Below, one piece after another: positions 16,082 through 25,335 of a stretch of DNA of 64,000 bases. The notes under the pieces were generated by a model. The model saw only the letters and a program-made list of their open reading frames with translations. It had not been told where the DNA came from and ran no database searches. The position numbers were made by a program, and so were the translations under genes. The stretch comes from CALJXB01 sp965225935 (lineage in GTDB: Bacteria > Pseudomonadota > Alphaproteobacteria > Kiloniellales > JAKSDN01): positions 372,001 to 436,000 of the forward strand of contig CBDDCC010000013.1 of NCBI GenBank assembly GCA_965225935.1, in the 5' to 3' direction. Numbering within the stretch: position 1 is the stretch's first letter; every line of letters starts with the position of its first letter.

Positions 16082-17070
16082 ACCTGGCCGGGTGCCAAGG
16101 CGGCCTGGCCCAGGATCCAGCCCTCGATGCGCCGGATTTCCGGGTCTTCGGGCGCGCCGGCCGGGCGACCGCCCAGCACCACGTTCAGCATGCCCGTGAG
16201 GCCGACGGCGGCGTCGAATGGGTCCTCGCCGTCGCCCGCCGGGCCGAAGCCGTCGAGGAGAGCCCCCCGCAGGGCCGGCTCCGGCCGGATGCCGAGGCGC
16301 CGCAGACGCTCCAGCAGCCGCGGCCCCCGCTCGGCTCGGGCCGCCTGGCGCCGCTTGCCGAAGGCGCGGCCGCCGGCCTCGTTGAGCCCCAGGTGGCCGT
16401 AGATCTCCCCTGGATAGGTCTCGGCCGCGACGATGTCGCGCTCTGCCAGCAGTGGCCCCAGCGACCCGTCGAAGGGCCAGAGCGCCAGGTCCCGGCCATC
16501 CCGGAGAGCGGGGATCAGGAGGTCGCGCCAGCCGACGATGGCGGCCTTGCCCACCTGCTGGGGACCTAGGGTCCAGAAGAGGACGCAGGCGGCCCGCCGC
16601 GCTTCGCTGGCCTGGTCGCAGCGCCGCAGCAGCGCGCCGTAGGCGGGAAGCCCGAGGCGCTCGGGCAGGTGTTTGCGGGCGACCGTGCCTCGGGGCCCGG
16701 GCCGGGCCGGATAGAAGGGCCTCGCGAGGCCGATCTCCTCTGCGCATTCGGCGACACGGAAGAAGTCGCGCCAGCGGCCGCGCCCGAGCTCGGGGAAGAG
16801 GCGGGCGAAGTCGCTGACGCCGGCGTGCCGCGCGTAGGCCAGCGGCAGGCCCAGGGGAAAGTCGACGCCCAACAGCAAAGCCCCCGGCCGCGCCGTCTGC
16901 CGACGGAGGTCGTCTAGGAAGGTCGGCAGATCGCCGGCCGGTTCCGGCGCCAGGGCCCGGTAGAGGCCGCCGCCCTCGTGGACCGCCCGAGCGACCCAGC
17001 GTTTCCTCGGGTCGAGGCTCCAGTCGGCGTGGGCGACGACGGCGGGCAGATCGCCCGGGTCAGCGGCCAT
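16078..17070 (-). CDS. DUF429-like (RNase H-fold) hypothetical protein
   Basis: A 330-residue soluble protein. Acidic residues appear in spaced contexts resembling a degenerate RNase H-like fold: VVAHADWSLD at the start, LLGVDFPLGLPLAYAR, VAAETYPGEIYGHLGL and a C-terminal GEDPFDAAVGLTGMLNVV. This pattern suggests the DUF429/predicted RNase H-like nuclease group, but the match is only moderate. The ATG lies within the end of dadA, an 11-nt overlap, implying co-transcription. The stop codon overlaps the convergent SDR stop. No substrate can be given. Confidence 0.6.
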   Translation of the reverse strand: MAADPGDLPAVVAHADWSLDPRKRWVARAVHEGGGLYRALAPEPAGDLPTFLDDLRRQTARPGALLLGVDFPLGLPLAYARHAGVSDFARLFPELGRGRWRDFFRVAECAEEIGLARPFYPARPGPRGTVARKHLPERLGLPAYGALLRRCDQASEARRAACVLFWTLGPQQVGKAAIVGWRDLLIPALRDGRDLALWPFDGSLGPLLAERDIVAAETYPGEIYGHLGLNEAGGRAFGKRRQAARAERGPRLLERLRRLGIRPEPALRGALLDGFGPAGDGEDPFDAAVGLTGMLNVVLGGRPAGAPEDPEIRRIEGWILGQAALAPGQV

Positions 17071-18322
17071 CGAGGGTCATGCCGGCGAGTTCGATCTCCG
17101 GCGCCGCGCCGGCCACCAGGTCGGCCACCGCTTTGGCCGAGCCGCAGGACATGGTCCAGCCCAGGTGGCCGTGGCCCGTGTTCAGGTAGAGGCCGCGGAC
17201 CGGGGTCGCGCCCAGGTAGGGGATGCCGTCGGGCGTGGTCGGCCGCAGGCCGGCCCAGACCTCGCCCCCGTCCGGATCGGGGAAGTCGGGAAAGAGCTCC
17301 AGGAAGGCGGTCTTGAGGTTGGCGATGCGCCTCGGGTTGAGGCTCTGGTCGTGGCCGTTGAACTCGGCGGTGCCGACCGCCCGGATGCGCTCGCCCAGCC
17401 GCACGATGCCCATCTTGCGCCCGTCGTCGATCAGCGGCACCAGGGGCGCGCCGTTCCAGCCCTCGACGGAGTAGGTGACCGAGTAGCCCTTCACCGGATA
17501 GATGGGCAGCCGGATGCCGAGGGGACGCAGCAGGCCGGGGCTGCCGTTGCCGAGCGCCACCACGCAGGCTTCGGCCTCCAGGCGCCCGGCGTCGCTCTCC
17601 ACCGCGGCGAAGGCGCCGCCGCGGGTCTCGATGCGCTCCACCGTCACGCCGTGGCGCAGGCTCACGCCCTCGGCTTCGGCGAGCGCGGCCAGGTTGCGGG
17701 TGAAGAGGTGGGCGTCGCCCGCCTGGTCGTCCAGGTAGTGGAGGCCGCCGGAGATCTTCCCGACCTGAGGCGCCAGGCCCGGCTCCAGGGCCGCGCAGGC
17801 TTCGGCGTCCAGCACCCGGGACTCGATCCCCAGCTTGCCCACGATGTCGGCGGCCCGGCGGGCGCCCTCGATGGAGATCCGGTCGCGGAAGAGGTGGAGA
17901 GTGCCCCGGTCGTTGAGGTCGTAGGCGATGCCGGTCTCGCTGGTCAGCGCCTTCAGGGTCCGGTGGCTGTAGCTCGCCAGGCGCAGGATGATCCCGGTGT
18001 TGCGCCGCCAGGTCGCCTCGTTGCAGTTGCCGAGGAACCTGAGCCCCCAGGCCAGCAGGCCAGGGATCGCCCGGGCCCGCAGCAGGAAGGGGGAATCCTC
18101 GCGGCCCATCCAGGAGAGCAGCTTGCGCGGCAGGCCGGGCGAGGCCCAGGGATCGGCCATGCTGGGGGTGAGGAGGCCGCCGTTGGCGAAGGAGGTCTCC
18201 AGGCCCACCCCCTCGCGGCGCTCGACGAGCGTGACCTGAAGTCCGCGCCGGGCGAGGTAGTAGGCCGTGGCCGTCCCGATGACGCCGCCCCCCAGCACCA
18301 GCACGCTTCGTGGCTCGGCCAC
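17060..18322 (-). CDS. dadA: D-amino-acid dehydrogenase
   Basis: A 420-residue membrane-associated flavoprotein oxidising D-amino acids to 2-oxo acids, passing electrons to the respiratory chain. Marks are the FAD motif VLVLGGGVIGTATAYYLARRG, the DadA segment LETSFANGGLLTPSMADPWASPG, and the C-terminal GLRPTTPDGIPYLG followed by GHGHLGWTMSCGSAKAVADL. It starts with GTG at 18322 behind a G-rich ribosome site. It overlaps the DUF429-like gene by 11 nt. Together with alr and the deacylase it indicates use of D-amino acids as nutrients. Confidence 0.92.
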   Translation of the reverse strand: MAEPRSVLVLGGGVIGTATAYYLARRGLQVTLVERREGVGLETSFANGGLLTPSMADPWASPGLPRKLLSWMGREDSPFLLRARAIPGLLAWGLRFLGNCNEATWRRNTGIILRLASYSHRTLKALTSETGIAYDLNDRGTLHLFRDRISIEGARRAADIVGKLGIESRVLDAEACAALEPGLAPQVGKISGGLHYLDDQAGDAHLFTRNLAALAEAEGVSLRHGVTVERIETRGGAFAAVESDAGRLEAEACVVALGNGSPGLLRPLGIRLPIYPVKGYSVTYSVEGWNGAPLVPLIDDGRKMGIVRLGERIRAVGTAEFNGHDQSLNPRRIANLKTAFLELFPDFPDPDGGEVWAGLRPTTPDGIPYLGATPVRGLYLNTGHGHLGWTMSCGSAKAVADLVAGAAPEIELAGMTLDGR

Positions 18323-18454
18323 GCTTCACCCCCTGGTCCCCTAGCGCACGGCGGGCGCGCCGTCCGCGCCCCTCTATAGCACCCGGCGGGCGCCTGCGGC
18401 CATCCGGCAGATGCCGGCCGGCCGCAATGAACGGTCAGGTGGAGGGTGAGGCGG

Positions 18455-19678
18455 TCAGGCCGACAGCAGGCGGTCGTAGGCCTCGAGGAGGCAGGGCTCC
18501 GAGTGCTCCCAGGAGAGCTTGCTGCGCAGGCGGTCCTCGCCGTAGGCGGACATCTTCTTGCGCTTCTCGGCGTCGTCCAGCAGGCCGGCGATGTTCTCGG
18601 CGAGGGACTCCTCGCTGTTGGACTCGGCGTAGATTGCCGCCTCCTGGGCCGAGTAGCTGTTCTCCCTCAAGGGATAGGCGACGATCGGCAGGCCGAAGAA
18701 CATGTACTCCATGATCTTGTTCATGGTGCTCTTGTCCGACCAGTCGGTCTTGGGGTCGGGGTCGACGCCGACGTCGGCGGAGGAGAGGATACGGCAGAGA
18801 TCCTCGTCGCTGACCCGGCCGGTGAAGGTGCAGCTGTCGGCGACGCCGATCTCCTCGGCATAGGCGGCGATGGCGGGCTGGTGAGGGCCGCCGCCGACCA
18901 GCACGCAATGCACGTCGTCGCGGCCGAGCTGGTCGCGCAGGATCTTCACCGCGCGCACCAGATGGTCGACCCCGTCCTGCTCGCAGATCTCGCCCAGATA
19001 GACAATCAGGTGCTTGCTGCCATTGCGCCAGGACTTGTCCACCGGATACTTCTTGAGTCGCGTCAGGTCGGGGCCCGAGCGCACCACGGTCACCTCGTCG
19101 GGCGCCATGCCGCCGCGCTCCACCGCGATGGTCTTGTGGCTCTCGTTGGTGGCGAGCACGTGATCGGCGGTCTTGAAGGTGGCCCGCTCCAGGAACACCA
19201 GGCCCTTGTAGAGCAGGCCGTCGGTGCGGCCGAACTTGGCGGCGTACATCTCCGGCGAGAGGTCGTGGTGGTCGAACAGGAAGCGCACGCCGAAGGGCCG
19301 CCAGAATCGGGCGAGCAGCCAGTAAGTCTCCGGCGGGTTGCAGGCGTGGATGGCGTGGAAGCGCCCGCTCTTGAAGGCCACCTGGATCGACTTCATGAGG
19401 GTGCGCAGGAAGCACCAGCCGAATTCGATCAGGTAGCCAGCCGGCCCCTTGGCGTCGACCGGGAGCGCGTAACGGTAGATGTCGACGCCCTCGAGACGCT
19501 CGAACGACTTGTCGAAGCCCTTTAGCTTGGGGCAGATGACGCTGACCCGATAGCCCGCCTTCACCAGGGTGGTCGATTCGAGCCAGACCCGCCGGTCGAA
19601 GGGGACCGGCAGGTTCTGCACGATGATGAGGACATGGCGTTTCTTACCAGCAGATGCCTTTGTACTCACCGTTGCCAT
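18455..19678 (-). CDS. Glycosyltransferase family 4 (WbuB-like)
   Basis: A protein of about 407 residues with the GT-B fold. The N-terminal HVLIIVQNLPVPFDRRVWLE and HACNPPETYWLL are typical of WbuB-like transferases. The C-terminal donor-binding half includes LIVYLGEICEQDGVDHLVRA and the MNKIMEYMFFGLPIVAYPL block. It is the last gene of the operon beginning with asnB and overlaps the AlgD-like gene by 35 nt at the ATG 19678. A GTG at 19669 is an alternative start with slightly less overlap. It probably adds one sugar of the repeat unit at the cytoplasmic membrane face. Confidence 0.88.
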   Translation of the reverse strand: MATVSTKASAGKKRHVLIIVQNLPVPFDRRVWLESTTLVKAGYRVSVICPKLKGFDKSFERLEGVDIYRYALPVDAKGPAGYLIEFGWCFLRTLMKSIQVAFKSGRFHAIHACNPPETYWLLARFWRPFGVRFLFDHHDLSPEMYAAKFGRTDGLLYKGLVFLERATFKTADHVLATNESHKTIAVERGGMAPDEVTVVRSGPDLTRLKKYPVDKSWRNGSKHLIVYLGEICEQDGVDHLVRAVKILRDQLGRDDVHCVLVGGGPHQPAIAAYAEEIGVADSCTFTGRVSDEDLCRILSSADVGVDPDPKTDWSDKSTMNKIMEYMFFGLPIVAYPLRENSYSAQEAAIYAESNSEESLAENIAGLLDDAEKRKKMSAYGEDRLRSKLSWEHSEPCLLEAYDRLLSA

Positions 19679-20957
19679 CCATGTTTTCGCTAATCCGCAC
19701 AAAGTCGATCAGGCACTTGTCCGAGGCGAGGCCTTCGACCACCGGCGCGAAGCGCTTGTCCCGGTTGCCCACGACCACAGTCTTGCCGTGGCTGGCCACG
19801 TCGTCGGTGCTGTCGGCCAGCAGGCAGGCGATGTGGGGCAGGTGCTCGAAGACGTACTCCCGGTTGGCGCCCACCAGGGAGTTCAGGTTCACGTTGCTGT
19901 CGTAGATCCTGAGGTTGTAGCCCTTGCCGATCAGGCGCTCGACGATCTCGACCATGGGGCTTTCGCGCAGATCGTCGGTGTCCGCCTTGAAGCTGAGGCC
20001 CAGCACGCCGACGTCCCGGTGGCCGGCGTTCATGATCATGTCGAGCGCCCGCTGCACGTGGGTCTGGTTGCTCGGCAGGATCGATTCGATCACCGGCACG
20101 CTGAGATCCAGGCTGCGGGCCCGATAGACCAGGGCGCGGATGTCCTTGGGCAGGCAGGAGCCGCCGAAGGCCAGGCCGGGCTTCAGGTAGTTGGTGGAGA
20201 TGTTCAGCTTGCGGTCCTGGCAGAAGACGTCCATCACGTCCTGGCCATCGATGCCGAAGCCCTTGCAGATGCTGCCGATCTCGTTGGCGAAGGCGACCTT
20301 CAGGCCGTGCCAGACGTTGTCCGAGTACTTCACCATCTCCGCCGTCTCGTAGGGGAGATGGAAGCGCGGCGCGTCGAGGCCCTCGTTGATCTCCTCCAGC
20401 CGCTTGCGGCTGGTCTCGTCGCTCGAGGAGTAGACGATCTTCGGCGGGGCGTAGAAGTCGGCGACCGCCGTGCCCTCGCGCAGGAACTCCGGATGTGTGC
20501 CGACGCCGAAGCCTTCGCCGGCGGTCTTGCCGGAATGGGCCTCGAGCTCGGGCATGACGACCTGTCGCATGGTGCCGGGCAGGGTGGTGCTGCGCACGGC
20601 GACGGTGACGAACTTGTCGGTCTCGGCCAGCGCGGCGCCGATCTCCTGGCTCACCCGGCGCAGGTACTTGAGGTCCAGATCGCCGTTCTGCTTGCTGGGC
20701 GTGCCCACGCAGATCAGGATCAGGTCGCTCTCGTGCACCACCTGGTGGCCGTCGGTCGTGGCCCGCAGCCGGCCCTCGGCGACGTTCTTTGCGATCAGCT
20801 CCTCCAGGTCCCGCTCGATGATGGGCGCGCGCGCGTCGTTGATCGAGTTGACCTTGGTCTCGTTGGGATCGATGCCGACGACCTTGTGGCCTCCGTCCGC
20901 CAGGCAGGCGGCCGCCACGGTGCCCACGTATCCCAAACCGAAGATTGCAATATTCAC
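19644..20957 (-). CDS. algD: GDP-mannose 6-dehydrogenase (AlgD-like)
   Basis: A 437-residue nucleotide-sugar dehydrogenase converting GDP-mannose to GDP-mannuronate with two NAD. It tracks AlgD rather than UDP-glucose dehydrogenase: MNIAIFGLGYVGTVAAACL, VGTPSKQNGDLDL, RSTTLPGT, GTHPEFLREGTAVADFYAPP, the catalytic Cys near residue 267 in FGGSCLPKDIRALVYRA, GLSFKADTDDLRESPMVE, and an ending in GICW as AlgD proteins have. It starts at GTG 20957 behind GGGGTAA. It lies between the heparinase-like gene and the glycosyltransferase. Mannuronate is therefore a likely component, or precursor of a component, of the polymer. Confidence 0.9.
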   Translation of the reverse strand: MNIAIFGLGYVGTVAAACLADGGHKVVGIDPNETKVNSINDARAPIIERDLEELIAKNVAEGRLRATTDGHQVVHESDLILICVGTPSKQNGDLDLKYLRRVSQEIGAALAETDKFVTVAVRSTTLPGTMRQVVMPELEAHSGKTAGEGFGVGTHPEFLREGTAVADFYAPPKIVYSSSDETSRKRLEEINEGLDAPRFHLPYETAEMVKYSDNVWHGLKVAFANEIGSICKGFGIDGQDVMDVFCQDRKLNISTNYLKPGLAFGGSCLPKDIRALVYRARSLDLSVPVIESILPSNQTHVQRALDMIMNAGHRDVGVLGLSFKADTDDLRESPMVEIVERLIGKGYNLRIYDSNVNLNSLVGANREYVFEHLPHIACLLADSTDDVASHGKTVVVGNRDKRFAPVVEGLASDKCLIDFVRISENMDGNGEYKGICW

Positions 20958-21004
20958 GCTCTGTTACCCCGACTGCTTAGGAAATCGATCTCTCGTTCGC
21001 GCCG

Positions 21005-23044
21005 TCACGCGGGTACGGCGCAGTTCTCCGTGGCCGAACACTTGTCGGCGCTGGCCCGAAAGCGAAGCTCGCTCTTCAACGTCGCGCCGCCGGCGAGACG
21101 CCCCTCGCCCAGAAGGCAGGTGGCGGGCCGCTTGACCCCGAAGGTCGGCGAGTACCAGCCGAGCGGCGGATCCTGTTGTCCGCGCACGGCGCGCCAGGCA
21201 AGGGACTCGGGCAGATGCAGAATGGCCTCGTGGGTCTTGCCGTCGCGCTGCCAGCTGAGCGCCGCGCGGCTGCCCTCCAGAACGCAGCGGACCTCCGGCC
21301 CCAGGTGGAAGGCGAGGCGGCAGGCCTGCTCGCCGGTACACTCCAGGCTGTCGGCGATGAGCAAGCTGTCGGCCTCCCGGTCCAGCACCACCCGGCGCTC
21401 GTGGATCGCAGGCGGCGCCAGCTCGCCGTAGCCGTCGTGGCGGGCGCGCCACTCCATGGCCGGCGCCTGTGGATCGTCGGTCAGCTCGACCAGGCTGGCG
21501 TTCGCGGAGCGCGTCCACATGAAGGGTCCGCCCATGGCCGACTGGCTGGTGCCGGCCAGCTCCAGGCAGTTGTGGGCCAGGGTGGAGCGGAAGTAGGAGC
21601 GCCACTCCGCCTCGCCCTGGTAGGTGTAGGTGCCCGGGTCGGTCAGGATCTCGACGCCGCCCCGGCGCACCTCGACCGAGAGAGCGTCGGCGTGGGCGTG
21701 GGCGGCGATGGAGAGGAAGCCGTGGGGGCCGTGGTCGCAGCGGCACCAGATCTCGTCCGTCTCGCCGGCCCGGTGCCGCAGGATCGCCATGCCGGCGCCC
21801 GGGAAGTCGGCGGCGCGGCGGTCCGGCCGCTGGACGGGCAGGGGCGGGCTCTGGGCGAGCTGGGTCCAGATCAGGGTCCGCAGGTCGGCCCGCGGCACCT
21901 GTGGCCACCAGTCGCGGGCGCCGAAGAGCGCCCCGCCGGTCGCCAGCAGCGAGGCCCAGCGGTCGAACTCCGGCGCGTCGAGCAGCAGGCCCTGGCCCTC
22001 GTCGTCGTCGCCCTGGCGCGGTGGCTTCAGATCGCAGTCGACCATGGCGGCGAGCGCGTCGCACATGTCGCGCAGCGTGCGCCAGTACTCGGACCCGAGC
22101 GAATGGCCCGCCGCCTCGCCCTCCAGTCCGGCCGCCAGCGCGAGCTCCAGGACGAAGCCGTGGTAGCCGGTCGCCAGCTCACGGTTGAGGCCGCAGGCGA
22201 AGGTCTGGACCGGGATCTCACGCTTCAGGTGGGCCGCCGCCTCGCGCTGCCAGGCCGCGGACTCGGGGAAGTGGGGGAAGCCGCAGCAGGCCGCGAACTG
22301 GCCCGCCATCTCGGCGATCAGGTGATTGTTGGCCGAGGAGCCGCCGCTGGGCAGGCCGGCCAGGTACTCCTGGTGATGGTGAAGCTGCTTGAGGAAGGTG
22401 GCGTTCTCCTCGAACAGGGCGGGGCAGCCGGACCAGCCGTCCAAGAGGCGGCGCACCCAGACCCAGGAGATCAGCCGCACGCCCAGCTCGATGCCGCTGG
22501 TCCAGTGGACGCCCGAGAGGAAGGGATTCTCGTCCCACCAGGAGCGCAAGTGTCGGGCGGCGAGTTCGGCATAGGCCTCGTTGCCGGTCAGCCAGTAGGC
22601 CGCGGCCAGCATGCTGAGGTACTGGTGGCGCGAGATCTCCCAGACGTACTTGATGGTGCCGACCTGCTCCACGTCGCGGATGTTGCAGTCGAAGGTGTAG
22701 CGCTTCTGGGGCCCCCGGCGGCCCGTGCGCAGGTCGAGGAACCAGTCGGGGGTCTCGGCCATGTCGTCGCGGGTCCGGTCGAAGACCGGCCAGCGGCCGG
22801 CCAGCAGCCCGTCGGCGGCGGCGAGCAGCGCGTCTCTCGCCTCGGCCGGAACCTCGGCGGGATCGGGCGGCGCGAGGGGCGTTGCCAGCGGCCCGGCCCG
22901 GCTCGGCACCTGGAGCGGGTCGCGCGCCATGTCGCGGACCTGGCGGCGGCGCCAGCGCAGCTTGACCGAGGCGTCCCGGCTGCGCGCCAGGACCTCGGCC
23001 GGAGTCATGCGCCTGAGGCGTCGGGCGTACCAGAGAAGGTTCAT
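21005..23044 (-). CDS. Heparinase II/III family protein
   Basis: A 679-residue protein with an N-terminal alpha-toroid (helical repeats with many Trp and His, such as HLRSWWDENPFLSGVHWTSG) and a C-terminal beta-sheet domain. The latter contains LSIAAHAHADALSVEVRRGG near residue 450, the family metal/active-site region. Relatives cleave uronic-acid polysaccharides (heparin, alginate) by beta-elimination, or sit in exopolysaccharide clusters without a proven substrate. No clear signal peptide is visible, so it may act in the cytoplasm or be exported otherwise. Its start overlaps the upstream two-domain oxidoreductase stop by 4 nt. The link to AlgD suggests a mannuronate-type substrate, by inference. 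Confidence 0.85.
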   Translation of the reverse strand: MNLLWYARRLRRMTPAEVLARSRDASVKLRWRRRQVRDMARDPLQVPSRAGPLATPLAPPDPAEVPAEARDALLAAADGLLAGRWPVFDRTRDDMAETPDWFLDLRTGRRGPQKRYTFDCNIRDVEQVGTIKYVWEISRHQYLSMLAAAYWLTGNEAYAELAARHLRSWWDENPFLSGVHWTSGIELGVRLISWVWVRRLLDGWSGCPALFEENATFLKQLHHHQEYLAGLPSGGSSANNHLIAEMAGQFAACCGFPHFPESAAWQREAAAHLKREIPVQTFACGLNRELATGYHGFVLELALAAGLEGEAAGHSLGSEYWRTLRDMCDALAAMVDCDLKPPRQGDDDEGQGLLLDAPEFDRWASLLATGGALFGARDWWPQVPRADLRTLIWTQLAQSPPLPVQRPDRRAADFPGAGMAILRHRAGETDEIWCRCDHGPHGFLSIAAHAHADALSVEVRRGGVEILTDPGTYTYQGEAEWRSYFRSTLAHNCLELAGTSQSAMGGPFMWTRSANASLVELTDDPQAPAMEWRARHDGYGELAPPAIHERRVVLDREADSLLIADSLECTGEQACRLAFHLGPEVRCVLEGSRAALSWQRDGKTHEAILHLPESLAWRAVRGQQDPPLGWYSPTFGVKRPATCLLGEGRLAGGATLKSELRFRASADKCSATENCAVPA

Positions 23045-25275
23045 TGTGCCGCGTCGACCTCGGAGGAGTCGGGGGTTTCGTCAGTCCCGGCGGCCGACCC
23101 CGCCGGCTGGTCCCAGAGGGATTCCAGCGTTCGGGTGCCCAGGCTGCGCACGGCCGCGAAGGTGGCCGCCGTGGTGGCGACCAGGGAGCCGAAGGGGATC
23201 GGCATGTCGCCGCCCGACTTGGCCGCGGCGATGAAGGCCTCGACCTGCCGGCGCTGGCCCTTGTCGATGCCGCGCGATCCTTTGAAGGTGCGCTTCTTGC
23301 CGCCGGTCCAGCCCTCGGCGCTCTCGAAGTTGTGGAGCTTCGCCACCTTGCCGTCGCCGAAGATTTCCAGGATTTCCTTGGGGTAGCGGGAGTCGCCGTC
23401 GCAGAGGTAGGCGATCTCGCCCACCGAGCCGTCGCCGTAGACCAGGGTTACGACCAGGTTGTCCGGGTCGTTCGGCGTCGCTACGGCGAAGGCCTCGACC
23501 GGATCGTCGCCCAGCCACCAGGAGATGGTGTCGACGAAATGGCAGCCCTCGCCGATGAAGCGCGGACCCTCGCTGTCGGCGCGGGCGTACCAGCTGCCGG
23601 CCTCGAGGCGGCCGGCGTTGACGGCGTAGCGCAGGGCGACCGGCCCGTTGCGCTCGCCCCAGAAGCCCTTGAGGTCCTGCAGGAGGGGCGCGAAGCGCCG
23701 GTTGAAGCCGACCTGCAGACGGTAGTTGCCGGCCTCCTCGGCGGCGGCGCGCACCGTCTCGAGCTGCTCCGGCGTGACGGCCAGCGGCTTCTCGACGAAG
23801 ACCGTCTTGCCTGCGCGGAGCGCCTTGGCCACCAGGTGGGCGTGGCTGCTGTGGCGGGTCATGATCATGACCGTGTCGACGCTCTCGTCGGCCAGCATGC
23901 CGTCCATGTCCGTCGAGGCCCGCTCGAAGCCGAACTTCTTCTGGGCGTTGGCTGCCGAAAGCGACGTGGTGGTCACCACCTCGGTCAGCTCCACGTCCGC
24001 CCGGTCCTTGAGATGGGGCAGGATCATGCTGGAGGCGTAGTTGCCGCAGCCGACCATGCCGATACGGACCTTGTCGCGGGGCGCCCGGGCGGCGGTCTCG
24101 GTCTGGACCGCGGGCGCGCCGACCCGGCGCTCCAGGGAGGCGTCCTCGGGGTAGCGGAAGAGGATGCCGAGGCCGGCCAGATCGCCGCTGTTGATCTGCT
24201 CGTAGATCTCGACCGCTTCGTCAAAGGGCGCGATATGGTCGACCAGCGGCTCCATGTCGATCGCCCCGCTGGCCAGCAGGTCGAGGAAGCAGGCCATGTT
24301 GCGGCGCTCGGTCCAGCGCACGTAGCCGATCGGGTAGTCGACCCCGTCCTCCTCGTAGCTCGGGTCGTAGCGCCCCGGCCCGTAGGAGCGGGAGAAGCGG
24401 ACGTCCAGCTCCTTCTCGTAGTAGTCTTTCCAGGGCAGGTCGAGCTTGCACTTGCCGATGTCGGTCACGCGCGCCCGGTCGCGGGCGAGCTCGGCGGCCA
24501 TCTCGACCGGCTGGTTGGAACTGGCGCTGGCGGTGAGGAAGATGTGGTCGGCACCGGCCCCGCCGGTGATGCGCGTGAGTTCCGCCTTGAGGCTCTCGTA
24601 GCCGTCGCCCGAGGGGGAGCCGCAAGCCACCGCGCCGAAGGATTCGGCCATACGGCAGCGCTCCGGCACCACGTCGATGCCGACCGCCTTGACGCCAGCG
24701 GCCCGCAGGACCTGCACCAGGATCTGCCCCAGGAGGCCGAGGCCGATGACACAGGCCACCTCGCCCAGCACGGCCTCCGACTGGCGGAAGCCCTGCATGA
24801 CGATGGCGCCCACGGTGGTGAAGGCGGCGTACTCCGGCTTCACGCCGTCGGGCAGCGGCACGTAGAGATTGCGCGGCACCCAGTTGTGCTCGGCATGGAG
24901 GGCGTAGAGGTTGCCGCCGCAGGCGACCCGGTCGCCGACCGCCACGTCGCGCACGCCCTCGCCGACCTCGACCACCACGCCGCTCAGCGAGTAGCCGAGC
25001 GGCGTGTAGCTGTCGAGGCGGTTCATCACCTTCTCGTAGGTCGCCGAGAGGCCATGCTGGGAGACCGACTGCATGACCTTCTTCACCTGGTCCGGGCGTG
25101 CCCGGGCCTTGCCGATCAGCGAGAGCTTGCTCTCGTGGATCTTCATGGCCTCGGTGCCCATGGACACCAGCGAGAACTCGGAGCGCACGAGCACGCCCCC
25201 GGCCTTGGTGGCGGGGGCCGGCACGTCGAGGAGGACGAGGTCCCCCGTCTTGTAGTTCTGGGCGATCTGTTTCAT
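23041..25275 (-). CDS. Two-domain oxidoreductase: zinc-type alcohol dehydrogenase fused to Gfo/Idh/MocA
   Basis: A 744-residue fusion. Residues 1 to about 375 are a medium-chain dehydrogenase (GYSLSGVVVEVGEGV, VGDRVACGG, Rossmann VIGLGLLGQILVQVLRAAG). After a short linker a Gfo/Idh/MocA domain begins near residue 392 (VRIGMVGCGNYASSMI) with the EKPLAV motif near residue 484 and GEGCHFVDTISWWLGDDP. This architecture is a known family in capsule/exopolysaccharide loci, often beside heparinase-like genes as here, where they overlap by an ATGA. It presumably oxidises or reduces a sugar or sugar nucleotide; the exact step is unknown. Confidence 0.9.
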   Translation of the reverse strand: MKQIAQNYKTGDLVLLDVPAPATKAGGVLVRSEFSLVSMGTEAMKIHESKLSLIGKARARPDQVKKVMQSVSQHGLSATYEKVMNRLDSYTPLGYSLSGVVVEVGEGVRDVAVGDRVACGGNLYALHAEHNWVPRNLYVPLPDGVKPEYAAFTTVGAIVMQGFRQSEAVLGEVACVIGLGLLGQILVQVLRAAGVKAVGIDVVPERCRMAESFGAVACGSPSGDGYESLKAELTRITGGAGADHIFLTASASSNQPVEMAAELARDRARVTDIGKCKLDLPWKDYYEKELDVRFSRSYGPGRYDPSYEEDGVDYPIGYVRWTERRNMACFLDLLASGAIDMEPLVDHIAPFDEAVEIYEQINSGDLAGLGILFRYPEDASLERRVGAPAVQTETAARAPRDKVRIGMVGCGNYASSMILPHLKDRADVELTEVVTTTSLSAANAQKKFGFERASTDMDGMLADESVDTVMIMTRHSSHAHLVAKALRAGKTVFVEKPLAVTPEQLETVRAAAEEAGNYRLQVGFNRRFAPLLQDLKGFWGERNGPVALRYAVNAGRLEAGSWYARADSEGPRFIGEGCHFVDTISWWLGDDPVEAFAVATPNDPDNLVVTLVYGDGSVGEIAYLCDGDSRYPKEILEIFGDGKVAKLHNFESAEGWTGGKKRTFKGSRGIDKGQRRQVEAFIAAAKSGGDMPIPFGSLVATTAATFAAVRSLGTRTLESLWDQPAGSAAGTDETPDSSEVDAAQ

Positions 25276-25335
25276 GTCTCAGGACAGCAGCAGTGGCACG
25301 GAAGCGAACCTTATCGAAAAGTTCTAGAAAACGAT

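Noticed and set aside
21176..23386. A plus-strand open frame of about 736 codons over the heparinase gene
   Set aside because: It is antisense to a well-supported family protein, has biased composition rich in Gly, Val and Arg, and has no ribosome site.
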